A DNA stretch of 64,000 nucleotides from Bombiscardovia apis (GTDB lineage Bacteria > Actinomycetota > Actinomycetes > Actinomycetales > Bifidobacteriaceae), in the NCBI RefSeq assembly GCF_033095945.1, contig NZ_AP026800.1, forward strand, positions 1,302,001 to 1,366,000, written 5' to 3'. Position 1 is the first letter of the stretch. Each line of letters opens with the position of its first letter. Both the position numbers and the translations under genes were made by a program. This document shows positions 38,533 to 47,199 of this stretch, piece after piece. Under the pieces are notes generated by a model. The model did not search any database. It saw nothing but the letters and a program-made list of their open reading frames with translations, and was not told the origin of the DNA.

Positions 38533-38551
38533 GCGGACTCCGGGGAGCCGC
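38533..38551 (+). repeat. Small hairpin before copy 2 of the coiled-coil gene
   Basis: GCGG-A-CTCC / GGAG-CCGC forms an 8-bp stem with one bulged A and a 2-nt loop, ending shortly before the GGGGAGAGG ribosome binding site. It may affect translation of copy 2. Confidence 0.35.
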
Positions 38552-38571
38552 ACTTGGGGAGAGGTTAGCCG

Positions 38572-39522
38572 ATGACGGCTTTTGGCAAGAAATTCAAACG
38601 CTCACAAGCACAGGATGGGCAGTTTGCGGCATCTTTTGGTCTCGAACAGGATCAGACTCAGATGTTGCCGCAGACGCAGGGAATGCAAGGCAATCCTAGC
38701 GATGTGGATGCAACTATAAGCGGCACCCAACCTCAAGAACTTCCCACGCAAACTATGCCACCGGTGCCGGGCAATGTCGGCACGCAAGCCGGGCAGCCTC
38801 CCCTAGCAGCAATGCCGCCAAGCGTTCCCACGCAAGGAGCAGGTAAGACTTCTGGACCTACTGGGCCAAATCATCAGAATAGCAAGGGCCAGAAACAGCT
38901 GCCTTGGAAGTCGATTCTGGCAGTTCTCGTCGCGCTTTTTATTGGTTTCAATATAGGAAACAGTGGTTCCGACGATCCCAAAGATTCTAGTGCTTACAAG
39001 AAGCTCGACGGGCAGTATTCGCAGGTGCGAGATGAGCTCAAGTCCACGCAAAAAGACTTGAAGTCCACTAAGTCAAAACTCAACGACTCTGAGAAAGACT
39101 TGAAGAAGGCCAAGGAGAAAGCTGAGAAGTGGGATAAGGAACAAGCCGACAAGAAGGCCGCAGAAGACAAGGCTGCACAAGAGGCCGCAGACAAGAAGAA
39201 AGCCGAAGAAGAGCAGAAACAAAAAGAGGCCCAAGCCCAGCAGGAAGCAGCTCAGCAGGCGCAAAAGGCTCAAGAGACAGCAACCCAGCCAGCAGCTCCG
39301 AACGCCAATACACCAGCTGCTCCTGCACCGGCAGCCCCGGCCCCTGCTGCACCAGCTCCGGCACCAGCACCCGCTCAGCCACAAGTACAACCCCGATCCG
39401 GTGGCAGCGCTCACGGAGGCGCTTTCTGCTCTCCCGAGGGAGCACAAGCTCAGTCCGACCGCAGCAGCAATATTCTCACCTGCCGAGTGGCCTCGGATGG
39501 TCGCTTGCGCTGGAAGAACTAA
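38572..39522 (+). CDS. Coiled-coil membrane protein with two-cysteine C-terminal domain (copy 2)
   Basis: 316 residues. An N-terminal Gln/Pro/Thr-rich cytoplasmic region (about 1-108) precedes a TM segment (about 110-126, WKSILAVLVALFIGF). Next come a charged coiled coil (about 136-245), an Ala/Pro linker rich in APAAPAP (about 246-272) and the C-terminal motif GGAFCSPEGAQAQSDRS then ILTCRVASDGRLRWKN. TM, coiled coil and C-terminal domain align with copy 1; N-terminus and linker are extra. GGGGAGAGG precedes the ATG. Likely a cell-envelope protein. Confidence 0.84.
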   Translation: MTAFGKKFKRSQAQDGQFAASFGLEQDQTQMLPQTQGMQGNPSDVDATISGTQPQELPTQTMPPVPGNVGTQAGQPPLAAMPPSVPTQGAGKTSGPTGPNHQNSKGQKQLPWKSILAVLVALFIGFNIGNSGSDDPKDSSAYKKLDGQYSQVRDELKSTQKDLKSTKSKLNDSEKDLKKAKEKAEKWDKEQADKKAAEDKAAQEAADKKKAEEEQKQKEAQAQQEAAQQAQKAQETATQPAAPNANTPAAPAPAAPAPAAPAPAPAPAQPQVQPRSGGSAHGGAFCSPEGAQAQSDRSSNILTCRVASDGRLRWKN

Positions 39523-39564
39523 GTAATGAATGCACTGGTGAGCTAATCAGCATTACCAGCTCGT

Positions 39565-39605
39565 AAGCGGGACGAGGGTCAGCAGGTGAGACACTCGCCC
39601 CGCTT
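39565..39605 (+). terminator. Stem-loop after the coiled-coil gene pair
   Basis: AAGCGGGACGAG pairs with CTCGCCCCGCTT, a 12-bp stem with one A-C mismatch and a 17-nt loop. It lacks a U tract, so it is a probable terminator between the coiled-coil genes and the threonine aldolase gene. Confidence 0.55.
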
Positions 39606-39667
39606 GCGCTATCTCAGCCAGTACAATTGCAGGAATACACTGGCCGGTCGATACGCGAGGAGCTACG

Positions 39668-40693
39668 ATGCTGAACTTTGTCAATGATTATTCTGAGGGC
39701 GCTTGCCCCGAAGTCTTGCAGCGATTGGTCGATACCAATATGGAGCAGGAGCCCGGTTACGGAGCTGATAGCTACACGCGCTCGGCTCAAGCGAAGATTG
39801 CTCAAGCTTGTGGCAAACCCGACGCCCAGGTCTTCTTCATCTCCGGCGGCACGCAGACCAACCAGATTGTCATCTCCTCAGTCCTTGAGCAGTATCAGGG
39901 CGTAGTGGCCGTCGACACCGGACATGTGAGCGTACACGAAGCCGGTGCCATCGAAGCTAGCGACCATAAAGTGCTTACCATTCCCGGAGTTGACGGTAAG
40001 ATGCCAGCCGCTGCCCTGCGCGAGTATTTGGAGACCTTCTGGGCGGACGCAAACCACGCGCAAATGGTCTTCCCCGGCATGGTCTACATTTCTTGGTCAA
40101 CCGAGTACGGCACGCTCTACTCAAAGGCTGAGCTGGAGGAGCTGCACGACATTTGCCGCGCGTATGGGATTCCGCTCTACATTGACGGCGCTCGCTTGGG
40201 CTACGGCTTGGTGGCTCCTGGCGCTGATGTGACCTTGCAAGATATCGCCAACTTGGCTGACATATTCTATATTGGCGGAACCAAGGTCGGAGCGCTGTGC
40301 GGCGAGGCCGTGGTCTTCCCCAAGGGCGATGCTCCCAAGTACTTCTCCACGCTCATTAAGCGCAGGGGCGGACTGCTGGCCAAGGGGCGTTTGCTAGGAG
40401 TGCAGTTCGATACCTTATTTACCGATGATCTTTATACCCGCATTAGCCACAACGCTATCGAAACCGCTCAGGTTATCCGGAAGGCCTTGCAAGACAAGGG
40501 TTACGAGTTCTTTATCGAATCCCCCACCAACTTGACCTTCGTGGTGCTCGAAAACACTAAGATGACTGAGCTCAAACAGAAGGTCAACTTCGACTTCTGG
40601 GAGCGCAAGGACGCCAACCACACCGTTATCCGCTTCGCCACATCTTGGGCCACCAGAATGGAAGACGCACAGGCCCTAGCTGAGCTGCTCTAA
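39668..40693 (+). CDS. Low-specificity L-threonine aldolase (PLP-dependent)
   Basis: 341 residues. It cleaves L-threonine or L-allo-threonine to glycine and acetaldehyde. The cofactor Lys206 is in YIGGTKVGAL, the Asp174 pairing with the pyridine N is in YIDGARLGYG, and FISGGTQTNQ binds phosphate. GAGGAG precedes the ATG. The beta-eliminating lyase family contains close relatives, so exact specificity is inferred. It stands alone between terminator-like hairpins. Confidence 0.92.
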   Translation: MLNFVNDYSEGACPEVLQRLVDTNMEQEPGYGADSYTRSAQAKIAQACGKPDAQVFFISGGTQTNQIVISSVLEQYQGVVAVDTGHVSVHEAGAIEASDHKVLTIPGVDGKMPAAALREYLETFWADANHAQMVFPGMVYISWSTEYGTLYSKAELEELHDICRAYGIPLYIDGARLGYGLVAPGADVTLQDIANLADIFYIGGTKVGALCGEAVVFPKGDAPKYFSTLIKRRGGLLAKGRLLGVQFDTLFTDDLYTRISHNAIETAQVIRKALQDKGYEFFIESPTNLTFVVLENTKMTELKQKVNFDFWERKDANHTVIRFATSWATRMEDAQALAELL

Positions 40694-40722
40694 GCCATAA
40701 CGGACCCGCAAAGGCCGCTTTC

Positions 40723-41703
40723 TCAAGATTGTAGTCCTGAGGGAGCGGCTTTTCGTTTGCCCTGAAACTCGGGCAAACGAATGTGAACTGCAAACCTACC
40801 GGGGTTCGCCTCCAAATTCATGCTGCCCCCAAGCGTGGCTACCAACTCTTGAACAATGCTCAGCCCTAGCCCCGAACTTTCCATGCCCTCAGAATTCGTG
40901 GCGAGCGCCGGAGAAGCCTCAAATCGCTCAAGAAGCCGCTGGGCGCTCACAAACGGCTGATCAGTTTCGTTGCTGAGGCTTAGCTCCACCTGCCCATTCG
41001 ACACCCGCCGCAGGTGAACTTGGGCACTGCGAGAGGCATATTTAAGCCAATTACCAATGAGGTTTTGCACGATTCGATGCAGTAGGGTTTCGTCACTCGT
41101 GAGCATAATGCCGCTCTCGATATAGGGCTCAATCGCCACTGCCCGAGCACTTAATTGGTCAAAAACATTGAACAAGTCTTCCTGCACCAGCTTAGAGAAG
41201 TCAACCTGACTAAGGGCGAGCGACTGGCTCTTTTCTTGCACCAGCGTGTAGTCCATCAAATATCGCAGGTAGTAGTCCACCGAATCTAAGCTCGACGCGG
41301 CCTTACTACTGGCAAGCGCTAGTTCACCTTGGCTTCCCTCCCCCATGAGCTGCACGTAGCCACGGGCAACCGTGAGCGGCGTTTTGATGTCGTGCGTGAG
41401 GTTAGTAAGCATCTGCCTCACCCGTAGTTCTTGACTGAATTGCTGCTGTTGCAGCCACTTAGCTTGGTTCAGGTTTGTGTTAATGGCCGCCGCGAGCCGT
41501 CGGGTATCGCTTAGGGAAGTGTTGGCTGTGACGCTGGCATTGGTGTCTTTGCGGTTAATGTAGTCCAGATCTCGGGTCATGCGCCGCAGGTCGGCGATGA
41601 GCAAGCCCAGCCATCCCGCCAGTAGAATCAGTGCAATAATGAGAATAACTATCAGTATGACTGCCTCAAACAAGTCGAACCCCAATTCCCCAGACCGATA
41701 CAA
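40723..41703 (-). CDS. Sensor histidine kinase with short sensor region
   Basis: 326 residues. A single long hydrophobic stretch (about 12-38) leaves no extracytoplasmic domain, as in intramembrane-sensing kinases. HisKA contains THDIKTPL (His104), and HATPase_c has the N box HRIVQNLIGNWLKY and G box SSGLGLSIVQ. The gene overlaps the regulator gene by 38 bp from ATG 41703; a TTG at 41685 would shorten the overlap. It pairs with the response regulator next to it and faces a divergent ABC exporter, the layout of peptide-antibiotic sensing modules. Confidence 0.9.
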   Translation of the reverse strand: MYRSGELGFDLFEAVILIVILIIALILLAGWLGLLIADLRRMTRDLDYINRKDTNASVTANTSLSDTRRLAAAINTNLNQAKWLQQQQFSQELRVRQMLTNLTHDIKTPLTVARGYVQLMGEGSQGELALASSKAASSLDSVDYYLRYLMDYTLVQEKSQSLALSQVDFSKLVQEDLFNVFDQLSARAVAIEPYIESGIMLTSDETLLHRIVQNLIGNWLKYASRSAQVHLRRVSNGQVELSLSNETDQPFVSAQRLLERFEASPALATNSEGMESSGLGLSIVQELVATLGGSMNLEANPGRFAVHIRLPEFQGKRKAAPSGLQS

Positions 41704-42340
41704 TGTATCTCTGCTGTCCTGCCGCCTCGTTGAGCTTGGTACGCAAGTTGCTTAAGTGCACATTGAGCGTATTTTCAGCATTCATATAGGACTGCTCCCA
41801 AACCGCTTCGTAGAGACTGGCCTTGTCGAACACTTGCTGGGGGCGCTTGAGCATAAGCGTCAGTAGGGCAAACTCCTTTTTCGGCAGACTCAGCTCCTCC
41901 TCCCCTACCCATACCCTACGTGAGGTGGGATCTACACGCAGGCCCTCGCATTCCATCAGCTCAGCACTGCTGCTTTGTGATTCTTGCCCCGCCCGCAACT
42001 GAACTTGGATGCGAGCGCGCAGTTCGTCGATATCGAAAGGCTTAGTCAGATAGTCGTTGGCACCCTTGTTGAGCAGGGCAACGGTCCGACTCTTGTCTTG
42101 CACGGCTGTAAGGACGATGACAGGCACAGCCGAAAACTTGCGAATCCAACTCAAGACGCTCTCTCCGGTCACTCCCGGCAACATGAGATCAAGGAGCACT
42201 AGGTCTGGCTCGGCCTCGTTAAAGCGCGCGATGGCTTCAGAGCCGCTCAAGGCTTGAATGAGCTGGTAGTCCGGACTTAACACGTCTCGTAAAAGGTCTT
42301 GTATATCTTGGTGGTCTTCCACGACTAGGATTGTTGCCAT
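41666..42340 (-). CDS. OmpR-family response regulator
   Basis: 224 residues from ATG 42340 (MATILVVEDHQDIQDLLRD), which follows GGAAGGG. The receiver domain has phospho-acceptor Asp in LVLLDLMLPG and Lys in LTKPF; the winged helix follows (LPKKEFALLTLML, LYEAVW, VHLSNLRTKL). A GTG at 42355 would extend it by 5 residues. It likely controls the divergent ABC exporter and itself. Direct repeats TTTTCTT, 11 bp apart, lie in the shared intergenic region. Confidence 0.92.
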   Translation of the reverse strand: MATILVVEDHQDIQDLLRDVLSPDYQLIQALSGSEAIARFNEAEPDLVLLDLMLPGVTGESVLSWIRKFSAVPVIVLTAVQDKSRTVALLNKGANDYLTKPFDIDELRARIQVQLRAGQESQSSSAELMECEGLRVDPTSRRVWVGEEELSLPKKEFALLTLMLKRPQQVFDKASLYEAVWEQSYMNAENTLNVHLSNLRTKLNEAAGQQRYIVSVWGIGVRLV

Positions 42341-42423
42341 CGGCTTCCCTTCCACGCTCGGCCTCCATAGGCATTCTATCTTGCGAGCAGCGCCCGGCCG
42401 GCAGAGGGCGGGAAAACTTTAGC

Positions 42424-42445
42424 TTTTCTTAAGATTTTCTTGAAG
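42424..42445. promoter_or_regulatory. Direct repeats TTTTCTT, 11-bp period, between regulator and ABC exporter
   Basis: TTTTCTT at 42424-42430 and 42435-42441 are 11 bp apart, the spacing typical for tandem binding by an OmpR-type regulator. They are followed by TTGAAG (42440-42445), a possible -35 for the ABC genes. Both divergent genes begin within 85 bp. Confidence 0.45.
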
Positions 42446-42502
42446 GTTTGCTTTATAGCTATCCCATAGGCTAGAGCTATCGACAACAGAAAGGAAGCTC
42501 GC

Positions 42503-43438
42503 ATGGACAGCATAGCGCTCGATATTCGCGACGTGAGCAAACGCTTTGGGAAGTTCCAAGCGCTAAACCACGTGAACCTTGCAGTACGCAAGGGCGATAT
42601 TTATGGCCTCATTGGGGAAAACGGAGCCGGCAAGACCACACTCATGAGGCTGATTACTGGACTCTCTCCCATGCAGTCAGGCACCATCAGCCTGCTGGGC
42701 GAGCAGGTAGGTTCCAGTCAGCACTCGCTCAGCCGCATTGGTGCTGTGATTGAGAGCCCGGCAGCTTTTGAAAAGTTGAGCGTGGAAGAAAACCTCAAGC
42801 TCGCTGCTATTCAGCACGGTCTCACCGGGTCTTCGGACATCGAAGAAGCCATTGAGTTTGTGGGTCTGAGTCAGAAGCGCAAAGACAAGGCCAAGCATCT
42901 CTCCCTGGGCCAACGCCAGAGGCTGGGCTTAGCTATGGCCATCCTTCACCACCCAGATTTTCTGATTTTGGACGAGCCCATAAACGGTTTGGATCCTTCT
43001 GGCATTAAGGAATTTAGGCAGCTTTTGAAGCAGCTCAACGAGCGCCAGCAGACTACTATTCTCATTTCTAGCCATATTTTGAGCGAGCTCTACCAGGTTT
43101 CCGCCCGCTTCGGCATCATCCACAAGGGCCAAGTTGTGCAGGAACTCACCCGGGCAGAACTGGATGCAGCCAATCGTTCGGGCATCATGGTTGAAGTGGA
43201 CCAAGCGCCATTAGCCGCACAAATCCTGGAACAAGCCGGCATAGGACCTTTCGATGTAAGCGATAACCACCATTTGCTGATTCGTTCGCAGGAGGCTGAC
43301 CCTGGGCAGATTAACATATTGCTGGTTCAGGGCGGCGTCAGAGTCACGAATGTTAGCAAGCAAGAGGGCTCACTTGAGCAGTATTATTTGAACCTCATGG
43401 CCCAGCAGCAGCGCAAGGATGAGGAGGGGCAACGATGA
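42503..43438 (+). CDS. ABC transporter ATP-binding protein (BcrA/lantibiotic-immunity type)
   Basis: 311 residues. Walker A is GENGAGKTT, the signature LSLGQRQRLGLAM, Walker B FLILDEP, and a C-terminal extension (about 215-311) is typical of the peptide-resistance exporters. It powers the permease encoded next (4-bp overlap). AAAGGAAG precedes the ATG. With the divergent two-component pair it forms a module that often responds to bacitracin-like or cationic peptides; the substrate here is inferred from context only. Confidence 0.9.
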   Translation: MDSIALDIRDVSKRFGKFQALNHVNLAVRKGDIYGLIGENGAGKTTLMRLITGLSPMQSGTISLLGEQVGSSQHSLSRIGAVIESPAAFEKLSVEENLKLAAIQHGLTGSSDIEEAIEFVGLSQKRKDKAKHLSLGQRQRLGLAMAILHHPDFLILDEPINGLDPSGIKEFRQLLKQLNERQQTTILISSHILSELYQVSARFGIIHKGQVVQELTRAELDAANRSGIMVEVDQAPLAAQILEQAGIGPFDVSDNHHLLIRSQEADPGQINILLVQGGVRVTNVSKQEGSLEQYYLNLMAQQQRKDEEGQR

Positions 43439-44211
43439 TTAACCAGATGAGAGCCGACTTGTACCGGCAGTCGCGCACGAAGGGTCTGTATATACTGCTT
43501 GCCCTGACCATCGCCTTGAGCGTCTTGATTACCGCGTCTAAGCAGGTGGGCGGCGTTATGGTCACAGACGAAGACTTAGGTAAACAAATGACCGAGATGA
43601 CACAGATGTCTTGGTCTGCCTTGACTGGCGTTAAGGCCATGACCATGTCATCTAGCCTGTTAATGTACTTCTATATAGGCTTGTTTGTTATCGTTGTTGG
43701 CTACGAATTCTCGCAGAAAACATACAAAAATACGCTCATTTCAGGCATCTCCCGCCTACAATTTATCGCAGCTAAGTATGTCGTGCTCCTAGTAGATTTA
43801 TTAGTCTTATCCGCTATCTACTACGCGGCTTCCATTATTACCAGTCTCATTGCGGGGCGCGGCATAGGCGAGAGTTGGGGCACGCTGCTGAGCGACACAG
43901 CAGTGATGACTATAGCTATTGCCTTCTTTATGTCGGTGATTTTCAGCCTTGCTATCATCCTGCTGATGGCAACCGGCTCAACAATCATACCGGCGGTATT
44001 TGTCATTATCTGGCCTATTGCAGTGGCCATGCTTACCTTCTTCGCACACTGGTCTTGGCTCAAGTATGTGGACTTCGTAACTGTGGCACAGAACGTGTCG
44101 CTTTCCATCATTACCAGCAGCCAGCTCTGGCCCTACATCGGCGTGTCTCTGGGCATACTCGCACTCACTATCGTCGGTTCAGCCCTCATCATCCGCAACA
44201 AGGAACTGTAG
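43435..44211 (+). CDS. ABC-2 type permease
   Basis: 258 residues with six predicted TM segments (about 17-34, 73-92, 110-131, 155-180, 184-204, 229-251). No other domain. Its start overlaps the ATPase gene. A strong terminator follows. It is the membrane half of the two-gene exporter. Confidence 0.88.
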   Translation: MINQMRADLYRQSRTKGLYILLALTIALSVLITASKQVGGVMVTDEDLGKQMTEMTQMSWSALTGVKAMTMSSSLLMYFYIGLFVIVVGYEFSQKTYKNTLISGISRLQFIAAKYVVLLVDLLVLSAIYYAASIITSLIAGRGIGESWGTLLSDTAVMTIAIAFFMSVIFSLAIILLMATGSTIIPAVFVIIWPIAVAMLTFFAHWSWLKYVDFVTVAQNVSLSIITSSQLWPYIGVSLGILALTIVGSALIIRNKEL

Positions 44212-44234
44212 AGTACAAGCTGCTTACACAGACG

Positions 44235-44272
44235 AAGGGCCTAGGAAGCAAACGCAACCTAGGCCCTTTTTT
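44235..44272 (+). terminator. Intrinsic terminator of the ABC exporter operon
   Basis: AAGGGCCTAGG / CCTAGGCCCTT, an 11-bp stem with a 12-nt loop, followed by TTTT. Classical form. Confidence 0.92.
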
Positions 44273-44289
44273 ATATGTCAACCGCTTTG

Positions 44290-45000
44290 CTACTGAGCTT
44301 GGCGCTGGGCTGTATACTCCCCCAAGCGCTCAGGAGTCAGTCCAAGGTAAGTATCAATTGACGTAAACTGCGGACCAGCGCTTGTATCCGTAGGATTGGC
44401 ACCGGTAAAAGCCAGCGTCGTAATACCAGAGGCGGCAGCCGAAGTGATGCCGGTGATAGTGTCTTCAAGCGCTATGCACGAGGCCAAGTCGCCCGTCTCA
44501 ATGCCTATCATCTTGGCAGCATGCAGGTAGGGCGCTGGATCTGGCTTCATAGGTAGACCGTCATCGCCGCAGACAAAACCTACGAAGGCACCTTCGGGAG
44601 CCTGCTCTACCACCACCTGCGCAATGTGACGGGGCGAAGAAGTGACCAAAACCGAAGGAACACCGGCCTCTTTAAGAGCTTGCAATAGCTCGGAAACACC
44701 CTCAATCCAAGGCATTTGTTCCTGCTCACGGCGGGCAACACCCTCGATAATCTCCTGCTTCACCTGCTCGGCCGGAGCGTCTGCGCCGCGCTCACAGATA
44801 GCTGTAGCCACACGGATAACTGGAGAACCGGAGTACTCCCAGCCCAACTCTTGGCTCCACTGGCCGCCATGACTACGGGCGACCTCTACCTCGCTGGCAT
44901 GCCAGTAGGGCTCAGAATCGATAAGGGTGCCATCCATATCCCAAAAGACTGCTTTGGGTAGGGTAAGTGCTGTCTGCTGCTGATTTGTCATGCTATTCAT
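44290..45000 (-). CDS. HAD-family phosphatase or phosphoglucomutase-like protein
   Basis: 236 residues. Motif I FWDMDGTLIDSEPYWHASE has the DxD pair, motif II is LVTSS, and the motif IV region is CIALEDTITGITSAAASGI. The cap domain makes it a beta-phosphoglucomutase-like or sugar-phosphatase member. The substrate is unknown. The frame has two possible ATG starts three codons apart. dnaG lies upstream on the same strand, 37 bp away. Confidence 0.88.
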   Translation of the reverse strand: MNSMTNQQQTALTLPKAVFWDMDGTLIDSEPYWHASEVEVARSHGGQWSQELGWEYSGSPVIRVATAICERGADAPAEQVKQEIIEGVARREQEQMPWIEGVSELLQALKEAGVPSVLVTSSPRHIAQVVVEQAPEGAFVGFVCGDDGLPMKPDPAPYLHAAKMIGIETGDLASCIALEDTITGITSAAASGITTLAFTGANPTDTSAGPQFTSIDTYLGLTPERLGEYTAQRQAQ

Positions 45001-45036
45001 GGTAAGGGCAGCTATGGTCCTGAGCCTTGCTGCGCC

Positions 45037-47130
45037 TTAGACTGCGTTGTTGAAGATTTGGTCCTGCAAGTCTTTACGAGCAGCCTCAAACTTCGTAATC
45101 TGCCCCAGCAGTGCGAACTTTTCTTCGCCGTCGGGCAAGCGGTTCATCTGGTGCTTAGTTGCTGCAATCTTGCGCATATAACCGGCATCAAGCAGGCGCA
45201 CCAAGAGTTCGGTAGCATACTGCTTTTCATCGTCGGTAGCTGGCCGCAACTGCACGGCTGCCGCGTTTGCTGCCGGCCGATTAGCTTCTTGTCCGCGCCC
45301 CTGGCCGCCTGCCAAGCCGAACTGAGGACCAACCCCGGGAGCATCCTGCTCTTGCTGAGGTAAGGGCAGCGGCATGACTGCCAACTCGTTGATAGCTGAC
45401 TCCAATAGAGGCCCTGCTGCTTTAGTGAGATTGTGCATCCACAAGCCCTGGGGCACATCGTCGCTAGGGATACCGCCGGCAGCTTGAATAGCTTGGAAGA
45501 GCGAGCGGAAGACAGGCACTTCAAAGTTGTCATCGCTCAGCTGGGCGAAGGAAGTCTTGTCAATTGCGCGCGGGATCTGAATCAAAAGCCCCATAAACTG
45601 CTGCTCACAGATGAAGACTGCATCCTCAATGTGGTAGTAGCCCTGCTGCTCAGCATCTTGGCCTTGCAGGCGCTTACGCTCTCCCGGATCCGCATACGGA
45701 TTGGCTGCTTTTGCCTTGTTTTGTGGCTCATAAGCGTGGTGACGGGGGGCGTAGGCATCTTCACCGTGGACGTTGAGCTCACGCCGAGCCTGCCGTACCT
45801 GTTCTGTCAAGACATCGAGTTCTACACCGATGCGTCTGGCAGTCTTGCGAGTGTAAAGCCCCACCAAGGAGCGGTCGCGAATCTGTGCAATCACCGGTGC
45901 CACAGCCTTGACCGCGCCCATCTGACCAGTCGTGTACTGGGTATCAAACATGTTTACCGCGGTGTCGATTACGAAATCGTAGAGCGGAGTGGCGTTGGTA
46001 ACCAGCGATTGCACGGCCTCATCTCCATGCTGAATACGCAAATCGCAAGGGTCCAGGCCGTCTTGTGCCACCGCCACGAAGGTCTGGGTTAGGAAGCTGC
46101 CGTCGAGTCCGAATGCGTGGAGGGCAGCCTTTTGACCGGCTGCATCCCCGTCGAAAGTGAAGACTACGCGTGAGCCCTGAGCAGGCCCAACCAGCTGAAT
46201 ACCGCCCAAGGCATCGTCTGAAATGAGGCGGCGCACAATCTTGGCGTGCTCCTCGCCGAAAGCGGTTCCACAGGTCGCAACTGCCGTGTCAACGCCTGCT
46301 AAATGGCAGGCCATCACGTCGGTATAGCCCTCAACGATGACCACTTGCCGCTTCTTGACGATCGACTTCTTCGCTAAGTCAATGCCATAAAGCACCTGAT
46401 TCTTGCGATAGAGAGGGGTGTCAGGCGTGTTTAAGTACTTGGCGGGGATGTTGTCATCTTCGTAGAGCCTGCGAGCGCCAAAGCCCAGAGTGCGCCCTGC
46501 CGAGTCGCGGATAGGCCAAGTGGCCCGGCCCCGCAAGTAATCGTAGACACCGCGAGGGCCGCGACGAGCTAGGCCTGCGTCCATCATCTCTTGGTGGGTA
46601 AAGCCCTTGGAAGCCAAGTAGCGCACGAGATTGTCCCAGCCGCGAGGGGCGTAACCGCAGCCAAAGTAAGCGCAGTCCTCTTGGGAAAAATTGCGGCCGC
46701 CGAGGAGCTTTCTGGCAGCCAAGGCTTCTTTGGTAGTGATTTGGGAGACATAGAACTTTTGAGCCTCTTCGTTGGCTTCAATGAGCCGAGCGCGGTTGGA
46801 ACCCTGCCGGTTTGAGGGGCGCTTGGAATCGTAGTGGAGCTCAATGTGGTAGCGGTCTGCCAAGATTTCAATGGCATCGCCAAACTCAACGTTTTCAGTC
46901 TTTTTGACGTAGTCAAAGACATCACCACCGAGGCCGCAGCCGAAGCAGTGCCAGGCCCCTAAGGCTGGGCGCACAGAAAAGGAAGGCGATTTTTCGTCGT
47001 GAAAGGGGCACAAACCCATGTATGTGCCCGATCCTGAGGGCTTTAGGGTCACGGTTGCCGACACAATGTCGTAGAGGTCCGCTGTCGCGCGCACCTTCTC
47101 GATGTCTTCCTTCTTAATCATGCCCTGCAT
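45037..47130 (-). CDS. dnaG: DNA primase
   Basis: 697 residues. It synthesises RNA primers for replication. The N-terminal zinc motif is CPFHDEKSPSF with HCFGCGLGG; the TOPRIM core has VIVEGYTDVMACHLAG and VFTFDGDAAGQKAA. A C-terminal region of about 250 residues (DnaB-binding type) follows. The extreme N-terminus may start at ATG 47121 (MIKKEDIEKV) rather than 47130. Next to dgt, as in many actinobacteria. Confidence 0.96.
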   Translation of the reverse strand: MQGMIKKEDIEKVRATADLYDIVSATVTLKPSGSGTYMGLCPFHDEKSPSFSVRPALGAWHCFGCGLGGDVFDYVKKTENVEFGDAIEILADRYHIELHYDSKRPSNRQGSNRARLIEANEEAQKFYVSQITTKEALAARKLLGGRNFSQEDCAYFGCGYAPRGWDNLVRYLASKGFTHQEMMDAGLARRGPRGVYDYLRGRATWPIRDSAGRTLGFGARRLYEDDNIPAKYLNTPDTPLYRKNQVLYGIDLAKKSIVKKRQVVIVEGYTDVMACHLAGVDTAVATCGTAFGEEHAKIVRRLISDDALGGIQLVGPAQGSRVVFTFDGDAAGQKAALHAFGLDGSFLTQTFVAVAQDGLDPCDLRIQHGDEAVQSLVTNATPLYDFVIDTAVNMFDTQYTTGQMGAVKAVAPVIAQIRDRSLVGLYTRKTARRIGVELDVLTEQVRQARRELNVHGEDAYAPRHHAYEPQNKAKAANPYADPGERKRLQGQDAEQQGYYHIEDAVFICEQQFMGLLIQIPRAIDKTSFAQLSDDNFEVPVFRSLFQAIQAAGGIPSDDVPQGLWMHNLTKAAGPLLESAINELAVMPLPLPQQEQDAPGVGPQFGLAGGQGRGQEANRPAANAAAVQLRPATDDEKQYATELLVRLLDAGYMRKIAATKHQMNRLPDGEEKFALLGQITKFEAARKDLQDQIFNNAV

Positions 47131-47199
47131 AAGGTATAAGACTACCTGCGGGCAGGGAAGTTGACGACATGCCTCAGCCTAGGACGAACGAGTAGCGAG

